A stretch of 64,000 nucleotides of DNA from Duganella flavida (GTDB taxonomy: Bacteria > Pseudomonadota > Gammaproteobacteria > Burkholderiales > Burkholderiaceae_D), in contig NZ_WWCN01000014.1 of the NCBI RefSeq assembly GCF_009857445.1, positions 62,001-126,000 on the forward strand, read 5' to 3'. Shown here in pieces: positions 42,748 through 52,343 of the stretch. Under the pieces are notes generated by a model. The model made no database searches and was not told the DNA's origin. It was given only the letters and a program-made list of their open reading frames with translations. Numbering within the stretch: the stretch's first letter is position 1; every line of letters starts with the position of its first letter. Position numbers and translations under genes: made by a program.

Positions 42748-42774
42748 CCGGTAATCGGCGGGCAAAATTACCGG
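42748..42774. repeat. 8-bp-stem hairpin between PHP gene and htpX
   Basis: CCGGTAAT and ATTACCGG are perfect inverted arms around 11 bases, directly after the PHP stop codon. No T tract follows on either strand, so this is more likely an mRNA-processing or stability hairpin than a terminator. The arms match the core of the palindrome at 36026-36043. Confidence 0.55.
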
Positions 42775-42775
42775 A

Positions 42776-43615
42776 TCAGAACCAGTCGTGCCAGACCGGC
42801 GTGACGTTGGCAGGCAGCGGCGGCAGCGCGGCAAAATCAACGCGCGACTCGCCCGGCGCATGGAAATCGGTGCCACGCGACGCGAGGAAGCCGTAATGAT
42901 TTGCCAACTGCGCATATTCAGGATATTGATCGGGCGTGTGGCTACCGGTGACCACCTCGATGGCGGTGCCGCCCAGCTGCTTGAATTCGCTGAACAGCTC
43001 GCCCTGCGCCAGCTGCGTGAAGCGGTAGCGGCCCGGGTGCGCGATCACGGCGATACCGCCAGCACCGCGTATCCATTGCACCGACTGCTCCAGCGAAGCC
43101 CAGCAATGCGGCACGTAGCCCGGCTTACCTTCGGACAGATACTTCTTGAACACCTCGGCCGTGCTAGCGCAGGCGCCAATCTCAACCAGGAAGCGCGCAA
43201 AATGGGTGCGCGACATCAGGTCTGGATTGCCGACGTATTTCAAAGCGCCTTCGTAAGCGCCTTCAATGCCGACCAGCGCCAGCTGGTTGGCGATCTCGCG
43301 GCCACGGTTGTCGCGGCCGGAGCGGGTGCAGGCCAGGCCGTCAACCAGCGCCTGGTTGTTCTCGTCAATCTGCAGGCCGACGATGTGGACAGTTTCCTTG
43401 GCCCAGGTGATGGAAATCTCGACGCCGGTAACGAAGCGCATGCCCTGCGCCTCGGCAGCAGCACGCGCGGCAGGAATGCCGCGCACTTCATCGTGGTCGG
43501 TAAGCGCCCAGACGTCGACGCCGGCCTTGCAGGCAGTTTCCGCCACGGCAGCAGGAGCAAGAACGCCATCAGAGACGTTGGAGTGACAATGCAGATCAAC
43601 TTTCATAACTGTCAT
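42776..43615 (-). CDS. PHP-domain phosphoesterase (YciV/TrpH-like)
   Basis: This 279-residue protein has metal motifs VDLHCHSNVSDG (residues 5-16), ALTDHDEVRGIPAA and VIAHPGRYRFT, and a C-terminal HAPGESRVDFA segment. It fits the YciV/TrpH family, which removes phosphate from 3',5'-bisphosphonucleotides and trims RNA 5' ends (RNase AM). Its start overlaps the threonine dehydratase stop (ATGA). PHP next to yciO is also the arrangement in E. coli. Confidence 0.9.
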   Translation of the reverse strand: MTVMKVDLHCHSNVSDGVLAPAAVAETACKAGVDVWALTDHDEVRGIPAARAAAEAQGMRFVTGVEISITWAKETVHIVGLQIDENNQALVDGLACTRSGRDNRGREIANQLALVGIEGAYEGALKYVGNPDLMSRTHFARFLVEIGACASTAEVFKKYLSEGKPGYVPHCWASLEQSVQWIRGAGGIAVIAHPGRYRFTQLAQGELFSEFKQLGGTAIEVVTGSHTPDQYPEYAQLANHYGFLASRGTDFHAPGESRVDFAALPPLPANVTPVWHDWF

Positions 43616-44637
43616 TGTACGCTGCCTTGCCCCATCTCATGCAAGGCCCCGTCGCGCACGCGTGCCCCGCGTGCCAGCAGCTCTGCAAAACGGACGGGAT
43701 CGATGTTGGAGCCGCACACCAGCAAGGCCACGCGCTTGCCTTCGAGCCGCTCGCGCAGCGGTCCCATCAGGCCCGCCGTGGCGACGGCGGCGGCTGGTTC
43801 GGCCACCAGTTTGGCGTCGCGGAACAGGTGCAGCATGGCGAGGCAGATTTCGTCATCCGTCACGCGCACCACCTCGCTGACGAAGCGGCGGCAGACGTTG
43901 AAGCTGTAATCCATCGCATACGGCGCGCCGAGACTGTCGGCCACCGTGTCGATGCGTTCCAGCTTGGCGGGCGCGCCGGCCTGCATGCTGCGGTACAGCG
44001 CATCAGCGCCGAACGGCTCCACGCCATACACCTCGCAACGCGGATTGATCTGGCGCACGGCGGCGCTGATGCCGGCCAACAGGCCACCGCCGCCCACTGG
44101 CACCACCACCGCATCCAACCCCGGTACTTGCTGCATCAGTTCCAGCCCGACCGTGCCGGTACCTTGCGCCGTCAGCGGGCCATCGTAGGGATGCAGCATG
44201 GTGCGGCCCTCCTCCCGCACCAGCTGGTCGCCACGAGCGAAGGCCGTGTGCATGTCGGCCATTAGCACCACCTCAGCGCCGTGTTCGCGGCAAGCGGCAA
44301 CGCGCGCCGGATTCGCATGCTGCGGCATCACTACCTTGGCGCTGCAACCAGCCAGCCGCGCCGTGTACGCCACCGCGATGGCGTGATTACCAGCACTAAC
44401 CGCCACCACGCCACACTCGCGCGCCGCCGCATCCATCGCCGCGATGTTGTTGAGCGCGCCGCGCAGCTTGAAGGTGCCGGTCTTCTGGAACAGCTCCAGC
44501 TTGAGCCAGACTTCGGTAGTGGGGAATTGTTCTTCAATGATGCCGGTCTGCCAGCGCCACACGGGCGTGTGCAGGACCTTGCCGCTCAAACGTTCAGCGG
44601 TGGCGTGGATGTCGGACAGCGATGGGTAAGGCGTCAT
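43612..44637 (-). CDS. Threonine/serine dehydratase (PLP)
   Basis: This 341-residue fold-type II PLP enzyme has the Schiff-base Lys in QKTGTFKLRGALNN (about residue 57) and the phosphate loop VPVGGGGLLAGI (about residue 185). It has no C-terminal ACT domain, so it is the catabolic rather than the biosynthetic IlvA form. The start at 44637 has GGAG six bases upstream; the TTG at 44649 lies on that SD. The 212 bases between this start and 44850 contain no recognisable gene. Confidence 0.88.
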   Translation of the reverse strand: MTPYPSLSDIHATAERLSGKVLHTPVWRWQTGIIEEQFPTTEVWLKLELFQKTGTFKLRGALNNIAAMDAAARECGVVAVSAGNHAIAVAYTARLAGCSAKVVMPQHANPARVAACREHGAEVVLMADMHTAFARGDQLVREEGRTMLHPYDGPLTAQGTGTVGLELMQQVPGLDAVVVPVGGGGLLAGISAAVRQINPRCEVYGVEPFGADALYRSMQAGAPAKLERIDTVADSLGAPYAMDYSFNVCRRFVSEVVRVTDDEICLAMLHLFRDAKLVAEPAAAVATAGLMGPLRERLEGKRVALLVCGSNIDPVRFAELLARGARVRDGALHEMGQGSVQ

Positions 44638-44849
44638 GAGAGGCTCCAAACGGATTATTCAAAGGGGACTACGCGTGTCTCCGGGACGCCAAGCACCGGC
44701 AAACCGCCGCAGCTCAGCGACCCTGAATAATTCGAATAATGTTGGAGCGTGCGCCACCAGCAGCAGCGTGGCTGCTTTGCTTGTCGGTGGCGTGAATGGA
44801 ATTCATGCGTTTAATCATGCCGAAAAAGCAAACGCATGGCAAGCGATAC

Positions 44850-45737
44850 TTAACGGGCGAGGAATTCCTCGATCATCTGCGCCAGTTCGGCCGGCTGGTC
44901 GTGGTGCAGCATGTGCCCGGCGTCGTGCACCATTTTCTTGGTGACGTCGCGCAGGTGGTCGAGGCGGCGTTCAAGCTCGACGCGGCCTGCAGGCTTGGCG
45001 CCCATCCAGTCCCACATATTGGTCTGATCGGCTTCCACCCACAGCACGGGCGCGGTGATCGCGCTCCAGCAAGCCATCACGTCGTCGACATGGTACGGCA
45101 GCGGGCCGGCTTGCTTGTGCACCGGGTCGCCGAGGATTTCCCATTCACCCGCATCGTTCTGCGCCGACCAGTGCTGCGCCAGGAAGGCGGCTTTGTCGTC
45201 GCTCAGGCGTGGATTGGTTTTTTGCAGGCGCGCGGCAACGGCGGCTTGATTTGGATAGCCGCGCATCTCGTGCTTTTCCAGCACGCTGTCCATCCACTTG
45301 GCGTAGCGGCCCGGCGCCTGCTCCGGCTTGGACGAGCGCAGGCCTGCGCCTTCCAGATTGATCAGCTTGCGAATCCGCTCCGGACGCGCGCCCGCATACA
45401 GGCCAACGATGTTGCCGCCCATGCTGTGGCCCAGCAGATCCACCGCCTGATCCGGCGAGTAATGGCGCAGGATGGCGTCGAGGTCGGCCAGATAATCAGG
45501 GAACCAGTAAGTATCGAGGCCGTTGCGCTGCGACAGGCCGAAGCCGCGCCAGTCCGGCGCGATCACGTGGTAGTCGCCCTTGAGCTCATCCACCACGAAC
45601 TGAAACGACGCGCCCACATCCATCCAGCCATGCATCATGAACAGCTTGGGCGCACCCTCCTCGCCCCAGTGGCGCACGTGGCAGCGCAGGCCGCGAATGG
45701 TCAGGAATTCGGAACGGGAAGGTTTATGCGTGCTCAT
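44850..45737 (-). CDS. Alpha/beta hydrolase
   Basis: This 295-residue cytoplasmic hydrolase has the oxyanion region LFMMHGWMDVGASFQ, nucleophile elbow LLGHSMGGNIV (Ser about residue 105) and catalytic His in VHDAGHMLHHDQP. It is most like the epoxide-hydrolase/lipase side of the superfamily. The start MSTHKPS at 45737 follows AAGGACAG. It is divergent from the gamma-carbonic-anhydrase gene. Substrate unknown. Confidence 0.85.
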   Translation of the reverse strand: MSTHKPSRSEFLTIRGLRCHVRHWGEEGAPKLFMMHGWMDVGASFQFVVDELKGDYHVIAPDWRGFGLSQRNGLDTYWFPDYLADLDAILRHYSPDQAVDLLGHSMGGNIVGLYAGARPERIRKLINLEGAGLRSSKPEQAPGRYAKWMDSVLEKHEMRGYPNQAAVAARLQKTNPRLSDDKAAFLAQHWSAQNDAGEWEILGDPVHKQAGPLPYHVDDVMACWSAITAPVLWVEADQTNMWDWMGAKPAGRVELERRLDHLRDVTKKMVHDAGHMLHHDQPAELAQMIEEFLAR

Positions 45738-45882
45738 ATCTGTCCTTGAAAATCCGGTGCCAGCGCCCATATCGGAACCTTGCTGGCGGCAAAGCAAAAT
45801 AATAGCACGACCGTTCGATAGCTGCTGAAACACAAAGCCAGCGTAAAATAGCGCCATCCCACCGTACACAAGCAGGTTTCCA

Positions 45883-46407
45883 ATGTCTATTTACCAACTA
45901 GGCGATCACACGCCCGAGATCGCTGCATCGTCATTTGTTGCCGATAATGCCACCGTAATTGGCAAGGTCAGCCTGCACGAGCACAGCTCGGTGTGGTTCG
46001 GCGCCACGCTGCGCGGCGATAACGAGCGTATCACCATCGGCGAAAATAGCAATGTGCAGGAAGGCACGGTCATGCACACGGACATGGGCTACCCGCTTAC
46101 CGTGGGCCGCAATGTGACCATCGGCCACCAAGCCATGCTGCACGGCTGCAGCATAGGCGACGGTTCGCTGGTCGGCATCCAGGCCGTGATTTTAAACGGC
46201 GCCAGGATCGGCAATGGCTGCCTGGTCGGCGCCGGCGCGCTGGTCACGGAAGGCAAGGAATTCCCCGACCACTCGCTAATCATCGGCACCCCGGCCAAAG
46301 CCGTGCGCCAGCTGACGGCGGAAGAAGTCGCCGCCCTGCAAGGCAGCGCCGACAACTACGTCAAACGCGGTCAACTGTTCAAGACGCAACTCAACAAGAT
46401 CGGATAA
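45883..46407 (+). CDS. Gamma-carbonic-anhydrase family protein
   Basis: This 174-residue left-handed beta-helix is made of hexapeptide repeats. The zinc-ligand histidines lie in GTVMHTDMG and TIGHQAMLHGCSIGD. It belongs to the YrdA/PaaY group of trimeric gamma carbonic anhydrases. Five bases separate it from hslO, so they are co-transcribed. A second family member lies at 56070-56600. Confidence 0.9.
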   Translation: MSIYQLGDHTPEIAASSFVADNATVIGKVSLHEHSSVWFGATLRGDNERITIGENSNVQEGTVMHTDMGYPLTVGRNVTIGHQAMLHGCSIGDGSLVGIQAVILNGARIGNGCLVGAGALVTEGKEFPDHSLIIGTPAKAVRQLTAEEVAALQGSADNYVKRGQLFKTQLNKIG

Positions 46408-46412
46408 CAAGT

Positions 46413-47369
46413 ATGAGCACCACCACCACTGGCCAGGACACCCTGCAAAAATTCATCTTCGATAACGCTGCAGTGCGCGGCGAGCTGATCGACATTTCGG
46501 CGACGTGGCGCGAAGTGCTGTCCCGTCACAGCTACCCGGCGCCGGTCAAGAAAGTGTTGGGCCAGATGACGGCTGCGGCAGCGCTGCTGTCGGCCAATTT
46601 GAAATTCAACGGCTCCATCATCATGCAGATCCACGGCGATGGTCCGGTGAGTCTGCTGGTAGTCGAGTGCGACGCCGAGCTGCGCCTGCGCGCCACCGCC
46701 AAGCTGGCGCCGGACGCAGTAGTGGCCGACGACGCCACGCTGGCCTCGCTGCTGAACGCCAACGGCAAGGGCCGCTTCGTGATCACACTCGATCCACTGG
46801 ACAAAGTGCCAGGCCAGCAGCCATACCAAGGCATCGTGCCGCTGGACGGTAATGATGTGGCAACCGTCATTGAAAACTACATGCTGCGTTCGGAACAGCT
46901 GGACACCAAGCTGTGGCTGGCGGCGGACGACAACATCTCGCGCGGCCTGCTGCTGCAAAAGCTGCCTTACCACGGCGGCAAGGCAGAAGCCACGCCGCTG
47001 AACGAAGAAGAGGCATTGGAAACCTGGAACCGCGCCGTGATCCTCGGCTCGACCCTGAAAGAAGAAGAACTGCTGAGCACCGGCATCGACGTGCTGATCC
47101 AACGCCTGTTCTGGGAAGAGACCATCCGCGTGTTCGATCCGCTGCATCCGCAATTCCACTGCAGCTGCACGCGCGAGAAAGTCGGCAATATGCTGAAGAT
47201 GCTGGGCCGTGAAGAAGTGGAAAGCGTGATTGCCGAGCGCGGCCAGGTAGCAGTCAATTGCGACTTCTGCGGCCTGCACTACGAGTACGACAAAGTCGAC
47301 TGCGCCCAACTGTTCACCAGCGACGCACCGGTCGAAACCTTGATCCCAGCCGGCGAAGCCAAACACTAA
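46413..47369 (+). CDS. hslO: Redox-regulated chaperone Hsp33
   Basis: This 318-residue protein has an N-terminal Hsp33 domain and the zinc redox switch at the C-terminus (FHCSCTREK, then VNCDFCGLHY, i.e. CxC and CxxC). It binds unfolded proteins in the cytoplasm when those cysteines oxidise. It converges with the SBF transporter gene, 12 bases apart. Confidence 0.95.
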   Translation: MSTTTTGQDTLQKFIFDNAAVRGELIDISATWREVLSRHSYPAPVKKVLGQMTAAAALLSANLKFNGSIIMQIHGDGPVSLLVVECDAELRLRATAKLAPDAVVADDATLASLLNANGKGRFVITLDPLDKVPGQQPYQGIVPLDGNDVATVIENYMLRSEQLDTKLWLAADDNISRGLLLQKLPYHGGKAEATPLNEEEALETWNRAVILGSTLKEEELLSTGIDVLIQRLFWEETIRVFDPLHPQFHCSCTREKVGNMLKMLGREEVESVIAERGQVAVNCDFCGLHYEYDKVDCAQLFTSDAPVETLIPAGEAKH

Positions 47370-47381
47370 AAAATCCGGAGT

Positions 47382-48341
47382 TTATTCTTTCGCGTAACGC
47401 TGCGCCAGCACGGCGCAGACCATCAGCTGCAGCTGGTGGAACAGCATCAGCGGCAGCACCACGGCGCCCAACGCGCCGCCTGCGAACAGGACCTTGGCCA
47501 TCGGCACGCCGCTGGCCAGGCTCTTCTTGGAACCGCAAAACACAATCGCAATCCGGTCCTCGCGGTTGAAACCGAGACGTCGCGCAGCCTGCGCGCTGAT
47601 CCCCATCACCAGCCCCAGCAGCAGCACGTTAATCAGCATCAGCCCGGCCAGCGTGCCCCACGATACCTGATGCCACAAGCCCTGCCCCACCGCCTCGCTA
47701 AACGCGGTGTACACCACCAGTAAAATCGAGCCTTGATCGACCATGCGCGTCAGCGGCTTATGCTTCTCCACCCACGCGCCAATCCAGCGCCGCGCCACTT
47801 GTCCAGCAATGAACGGCAACAGCAACTGCAAGGCGATCTGCAAAGCCGACTCCATCGGCGAACCGCCCTGCATCTGCGCCGACGTCAGCAAACCCACCAG
47901 CACCGGCGTAATGAAAATGCCGAACAGGTTGGAGGCCGATGCACTGCAAATCGCCGCCGGCACATTGCCGCGCGCGGCCGCCGTGAAGGCGATTGACGAT
48001 TGCACGGTGGATGGCAGCATGCACAGGAACAGGATACCGAGATACAGGTCCGGCGTCACCAGCGGCGTCAGCACCGGCTTCAGCAGCAAGCCCAGCAGCG
48101 GGAACAAGGCAAAGGTACACAGCAGCACCAGCAAGTGCAAACGCCAGTGCGTCACACCAGCAATCACCGCCTCGCGCGACAGCTTGGCGCCGTGCAGGAA
48201 GAACAGCAGCGATACGGCCACGTGGGTGATGTCATTGAAAATCACAGCGCCCTGGCCGTGACATGGGAACAAACTGGCCGCGACCACAGTCGCGATCATC
48301 GCCAGCGTAAAGTTATCTGGCAAAAAGCGGGGACGATTCAT
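47382..48341 (-). CDS. Bile-acid:sodium symporter family transporter (YfeH-like)
   Basis: This 319-residue inner-membrane protein has about ten TM helices. It has family marks CMLPSTVQSSIAFTAAARGN (TM4) and VFCGSKKSLASGVPMA (TM9), typical of the YfeH/P7-type SBF branch. Start ATG 48341 overlaps the lipoprotein stop (TAATG), so it is translationally coupled. Substrate unknown; organic-acid or steroid-like anions are typical. Confidence 0.88.
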   Translation of the reverse strand: MNRPRFLPDNFTLAMIATVVAASLFPCHGQGAVIFNDITHVAVSLLFFLHGAKLSREAVIAGVTHWRLHLLVLLCTFALFPLLGLLLKPVLTPLVTPDLYLGILFLCMLPSTVQSSIAFTAAARGNVPAAICSASASNLFGIFITPVLVGLLTSAQMQGGSPMESALQIALQLLLPFIAGQVARRWIGAWVEKHKPLTRMVDQGSILLVVYTAFSEAVGQGLWHQVSWGTLAGLMLINVLLLGLVMGISAQAARRLGFNREDRIAIVFCGSKKSLASGVPMAKVLFAGGALGAVVLPLMLFHQLQLMVCAVLAQRYAKE

Positions 48342-48652
48342 TATTGAGGACACTTCACTTCCAGCACATCAATTGCTCCCAGGGTTTTGACATTGGTGGC
48401 GCTGCGCACGAGATCGACGCGCTCGACACAGTTCTTTTGGACCAAGCGCTGGTATGCGCGGGTACAGGCAATCACCGCCTCGCTGCCGCTACCCACATTG
48501 CAGTAAAAGCCTTCGGCCTGCATGCGCACCAGCGCCTGCTCCATCGGCATGCCGGGCTGCACCGTCTGGTTGACGAAATGACCCAGCCTGGACTGGTCGA
48601 TCGAGCAAGCCGCCAGCACCAATGGCAAGGCCGTCAAGAAAATTCTCCGCAT
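48341..48652 (-). CDS. Small outer-membrane-type lipoprotein
   Basis: This 103-residue protein has a lipoprotein signal (MRRIFLTALPLVLAACS, lipobox LAAC). Its globular region has GMPMEQALVRMQAEGFYCN and several cysteines (FYCN, IACTRAY, KNCVER, VKCPQ) that may pair. The pattern is loosely like SmpA/OmlA domains. It is coupled to the SBF transporter. Function unknown. Confidence 0.75.
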   Translation of the reverse strand: MRRIFLTALPLVLAACSIDQSRLGHFVNQTVQPGMPMEQALVRMQAEGFYCNVGSGSEAVIACTRAYQRLVQKNCVERVDLVRSATNVKTLGAIDVLEVKCPQ

Positions 48653-48697
48653 CGTGCGCTCTCCTTATTTCCAGACAGCAGTGTAACGCATGTGCGC

Positions 48698-48731
48698 AGG
48701 TCATGATCCGGTCACACTCGCCACATATGAT
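48698..48731 (+). promoter_or_regulatory. Pho box and -10 of the TonB receptor-glpQ operon
   Basis: Two heptamers, AGGTCAT (48698-48704) and CGGTCAC (48709-48715), are separated by four bases (GATC), giving the 11-bp periodicity of a PhoB site (CTGTCAT-N4-CTGTCAC). A -10 TATGAT at 48726-48731 begins exactly 10 bases after the second repeat, the standard PhoB-activated spacing. The pairing with a phosphodiesterase gene supports phosphate-starvation control. Confidence 0.7.
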
Positions 48732-48766
48732 GCCCAGCGTTATTCATCCACCAATCTGGACAAGAC

Positions 48767-51133
48767 ATGAACAAGAAACTCTTCGCGGCGCTGAGCCTCC
48801 CTATGCTGGCAATCGCCGCCAACGTTTCCGCCGCTGTGGCCGACATGGCTAACGTGGCCGATGCGCCGGAAATTGAAGCCGCTGCTGCCGCACCGATCGC
48901 CACCGTAGAAGTAGCCACCCGCAAAACCCGCTCCTCCGTCGAGCTGGGCAAGAACGAGATGCAGAAAATCCTGCCGGGCGTGAATCCGTTGAAAGCGCTG
49001 CAAACCTTGCCGGGCGTGAGCTTCCAGACCGCCGACCCGTGGGGCAATAACGAGCAAAACCTGTCGCTGTTCATTCACGGCTTCAGCGGCCAGCAACTGG
49101 GCTACACCATGGACGGCGTGCCGCTGGGCGACCAGCAATACGGTAACTACAACGGTCTGTCGCCACAGCGCGCCATCACCAGCGAGAACGTCGGCCGCGT
49201 GATCCTGTCGTCGGGCGCCGGCGACCTGGCTACCGCCTCGACCAGCAACCTGGGCGGCACCATCGAAACCTTCTCCAGTAATCCGCTGCCGAACCGTAAC
49301 GTCGCCGTGCAGCAAACCGTGGGCAGCTACAGCACCTCGCGCACCTACGCCCGCTTCGACACCGGCAACTTCGGCGACGGCAACAGCGCCTACATCTCGG
49401 CTGTGCACCACGAGCAAAAAGCCTGGGACTTCCAGGGCCGCCAGGGCGGCGACCAGGTCAATGCCAAGTTCATCAACAACAGCAACCTTGGCAAGCTGAC
49501 CCTGTACTTCGCCTACTCGGACAAGATCGAACCGAACGAAGACAGCACCGTGCACTCGGCCACCGAGAAGTACCAGCCGTACACCCGTCCGTTCATGTAC
49601 CCGAACTTCCAGCAAGCGCTGGCCTACCTGTCGGCCACCGGCGGCACGCCTGCAGCGGACGGCAACAACTACCGCAACTACTACAGCGATGCGCAGCGTA
49701 CCGATTACCTGACCTACGCCAAGTTCGACACCAACCTGAGCGACACCACCTCGTGGTCGAACCAGATCTACTACCATAACGATGATGGCGTCGGCGTAGT
49801 GGCTGGCCCGATCGGCGTGGCGGGCTTGCCTGCACTGTTCTCGGTCTACTTCCCGGGCCAGAACCTGAAACAGGTGTTCGGCAACTCGGGCTTCGCCACC
49901 CGTACCACCGAATACGCGATCAACCGCAACGGCTGGCTGTCGACCCTGAACACCGAAATCGGCGACCACAAGATCCAGACCGGCTTCTGGCTTGAGCACA
50001 ACCGCTCGTCGGCCTACCGCCGCTGGTACGCGCTGGATGTGAACAATCCAAGCTCGCCATATGACCGTCCAAGCAATCCGCTGATCACCCAGTACGGCAG
50101 CGAGATCGACAACAAAGTCGCCCAGCTGCACCTGCAGGATGAATGGCGCGTGTCGCCAGTGGTGGCGCTGCAAGCTGGCTTCAAGTCGAGCCTGCAATTT
50201 GCCGATGGCCAGTTCCCGGTACAGCCGAAGAACGGCGCGATTGCCAACTCGACCGCGCTGCCAGTGGGCGAAATCATCACCAAGAAATGGTTCCTGCCGC
50301 AGATCGGCGGCCGCTGGGATATCACCGCGCAAGACCAGGCTTTCTTCAACGTGCAGAAAAACATGCGCCAGTTCGTCACCTACGGCGGCGGCGGTGTGTC
50401 GCCGTGGAGCTTGTCGAGCCAGGGCGCGTTCGACCTGTTCAAGTCGACTGCCAAGCCTGAAACCTCGATCACCTACGAAGCCGGCCTGCGCACCAGCCAC
50501 CAGGTCGACATGGGCGGCGTGACGGCGTTTGACGGCCAGGTCAACGTCTACCACGTCGACTTCAAGGACCGCCTGCTGCAGATCAGCCCGACCTCGGTGA
50601 TCACCTCCATCATTGGCGGCAACCTGGCGGTACTGACCAACGTGGGTAGCGTCAAGACCAACGGCATCGACTTCTCCGGCACCCTGCACTTTGGCCGCAA
50701 CTTCTCGCTGTACAACGCGCTGTCGTACAACCAGTCCAAGTACGACGACAACTACGTCAGCGGCACCACTACTGTGCAAACCGCAGGCAAAAAAGTACCG
50801 GGCAGCCCGGAGTGGATGGATAAATTCGTCGCCAGCCTGACCGTGGCCGACACCGAAATCCAGCTGAGCGGCGACTACGTCGGCAAGCGCTACGCCACCT
50901 ACACCAACGACCTGTTCGTGAAGAGCTACTTCCTGACCAACCTCGGCGTCTCGGGCAAGCTGCCATTCCTGAACGGCGGCTGGGTCAAGAACGCGCGCTA
51001 CCGTCTGAACGTGACCAACCTGACCAACAAGTCGGGCGACCTGAACGTGGTAGTCGGCGCGGCCAGCGGCACGTACAATACCTTCCCGATCGCACCACGT
51101 CAGGGCTTCCTGACTTTGATGGCGGACTTCTAA
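48767..51133 (+). CDS. TonB-dependent receptor of a phosphodiester-scavenging unit
   Basis: This 788-residue outer-membrane receptor has a signal peptide ending VSAA, a TonB-box-like ATVEVATRKTRS, a plug domain (about 45-170, with GYTMDGVPLGDQQYGNYNG), and a barrel ending GFLTLMADF with terminal Phe. Its stop overlaps the glpQ-like gene start (TAATG). A Pho box precedes it. I infer import of a phosphorus-containing compound under phosphate limitation; ligand unproven. Confidence 0.88.
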   Translation: MNKKLFAALSLPMLAIAANVSAAVADMANVADAPEIEAAAAAPIATVEVATRKTRSSVELGKNEMQKILPGVNPLKALQTLPGVSFQTADPWGNNEQNLSLFIHGFSGQQLGYTMDGVPLGDQQYGNYNGLSPQRAITSENVGRVILSSGAGDLATASTSNLGGTIETFSSNPLPNRNVAVQQTVGSYSTSRTYARFDTGNFGDGNSAYISAVHHEQKAWDFQGRQGGDQVNAKFINNSNLGKLTLYFAYSDKIEPNEDSTVHSATEKYQPYTRPFMYPNFQQALAYLSATGGTPAADGNNYRNYYSDAQRTDYLTYAKFDTNLSDTTSWSNQIYYHNDDGVGVVAGPIGVAGLPALFSVYFPGQNLKQVFGNSGFATRTTEYAINRNGWLSTLNTEIGDHKIQTGFWLEHNRSSAYRRWYALDVNNPSSPYDRPSNPLITQYGSEIDNKVAQLHLQDEWRVSPVVALQAGFKSSLQFADGQFPVQPKNGAIANSTALPVGEIITKKWFLPQIGGRWDITAQDQAFFNVQKNMRQFVTYGGGGVSPWSLSSQGAFDLFKSTAKPETSITYEAGLRTSHQVDMGGVTAFDGQVNVYHVDFKDRLLQISPTSVITSIIGGNLAVLTNVGSVKTNGIDFSGTLHFGRNFSLYNALSYNQSKYDDNYVSGTTTVQTAGKKVPGSPEWMDKFVASLTVADTEIQLSGDYVGKRYATYTNDLFVKSYFLTNLGVSGKLPFLNGGWVKNARYRLNVTNLTNKSGDLNVVVGAASGTYNTFPIAPRQGFLTLMADF

Positions 51134-52338
51134 TGAACGCACTTTATTTGCCTAAGCGACTCTCGCGTCGCGGCTTCATCCAGACTGCGGCTGTGGCCGG
51201 CGGCGCACTGCTGCTGCCAAGCGCCGTGCTGGCCAAGGGCGTCACCGCACTGACGGCCGGCACGGCTGCCGCAGCCGGTAATGTGGATATGTCCGGCCTG
51301 CCGGGCATCGCTCCGGTCGGCGCCGGCGGCAAGACGCCGCTGATCTTCGGCCACCGTGGCGCCAGCGCGCTGCGTCCGGAGCACACACTGGCTTCGTATG
51401 CCAAAGCGATTGCCGATGGTGCGGATTACGTCGAACCGGATCTGGTCAGCACCAAGGACGGCGTACTGGTCGCGCGCCATGAAGCGTTTTTGAGCGAGAC
51501 CACCGACGTCGCCAGCCATCCCGAGTTCGCCAGCCGCAAGACCCGCAAAACCATCGACGGCGAAACGCACGAGGGCTGGTTTGTGGACGACTTCACGCTG
51601 GCCGAGCTGAAAACACTGCGCGCAGTGGAACGCATCCCGCAATTCCGTCCGGGCAGCGCCGAGTACAACGGCATGTTCCAGGTGCTGACGTTTGAAGAAA
51701 TCATCGACTTCGTGGCGGCCGAATCGGCGGCGCGCGGGCGCATCGTCGGCATCGTGCCGGAGCTGAAGCACTCGACGTATTTCGCCAGCGTCGGCCTGCC
51801 GCTGGAAGACCGCTTCCTGTCGATCTTGAGCGCGCACGATTACACCCGCCGCAACCCGGTGGAAATCCAGTCGTTTGAAATCGCCAACCTGAAATACCTG
51901 CGAGGCAAGCTGGGCCGCCGTGCCAACCTGCGCCTGATGCAATTGGTGATCACCGAAAACGTGCGTCCGATGGACGTAGTAGCCGCAGGTGGCACACTGA
52001 CCTTCGCCCAAATGCTGACGCCAGCCGGCCTGCGCGACATCGCCCAATACGCCGACGTGGTCGCCCCACCAACGCGCGCCGTCATCCCGTTGAAGAAAGA
52101 CGGCTCGTTGGCCGAACCAAGCTCGCTGGTAGAAGACGCCCACAAAGCCGGCCTGCGTGTGGAACCGTGGACCTTCCGTCCCGAAAACAAATTCCTCGCC
52201 ACCGACTTCCGCAGCAACGCCGGCGACTTCGCCCGCCACGAAGCGGGCTCTATCGCCGAAATGAAGCGCTACATCGCCGCCGGCATCGACGGCTTCTTCA
52301 CCGACGACCCAGCCCTAGGCCGCGCCGCCCTCGCCTAA
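51133..52338 (+). CDS. Glycerophosphodiester phosphodiesterase, Tat-exported (GlpQ-like)
   Basis: This 401-residue enzyme begins with a Tat signal (SRRGFIQTAAVAGGALLLP, twin Arg near residue 12). Its TIM-barrel catalytic motifs are IFGHRGASALRPEHTLASY (catalytic His), VEPDLVSTKDGVLVARHE (metal Glu/Asp and second His) and later PELKHSTYF. It releases alcohols from glycerophosphodiesters in the periplasm. Export by Tat implies folding and metal loading in the cytoplasm. It is translationally coupled to the receptor upstream. AA-run terminators are not seen after it. Confidence 0.92.
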   Translation: MNALYLPKRLSRRGFIQTAAVAGGALLLPSAVLAKGVTALTAGTAAAAGNVDMSGLPGIAPVGAGGKTPLIFGHRGASALRPEHTLASYAKAIADGADYVEPDLVSTKDGVLVARHEAFLSETTDVASHPEFASRKTRKTIDGETHEGWFVDDFTLAELKTLRAVERIPQFRPGSAEYNGMFQVLTFEEIIDFVAAESAARGRIVGIVPELKHSTYFASVGLPLEDRFLSILSAHDYTRRNPVEIQSFEIANLKYLRGKLGRRANLRLMQLVITENVRPMDVVAAGGTLTFAQMLTPAGLRDIAQYADVVAPPTRAVIPLKKDGSLAEPSSLVEDAHKAGLRVEPWTFRPENKFLATDFRSNAGDFARHEAGSIAEMKRYIAAGIDGFFTDDPALGRAALA

Positions 52339-52343
52339 AACCC

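Noticed and set aside
48740..51142. 800-codon minus-strand frame opposite the TonB receptor
   Set aside because: Open only because of GC-rich codon structure; His/Arg/Gln/Val-rich translation without domains, and the plus-strand frame is a clear receptor.
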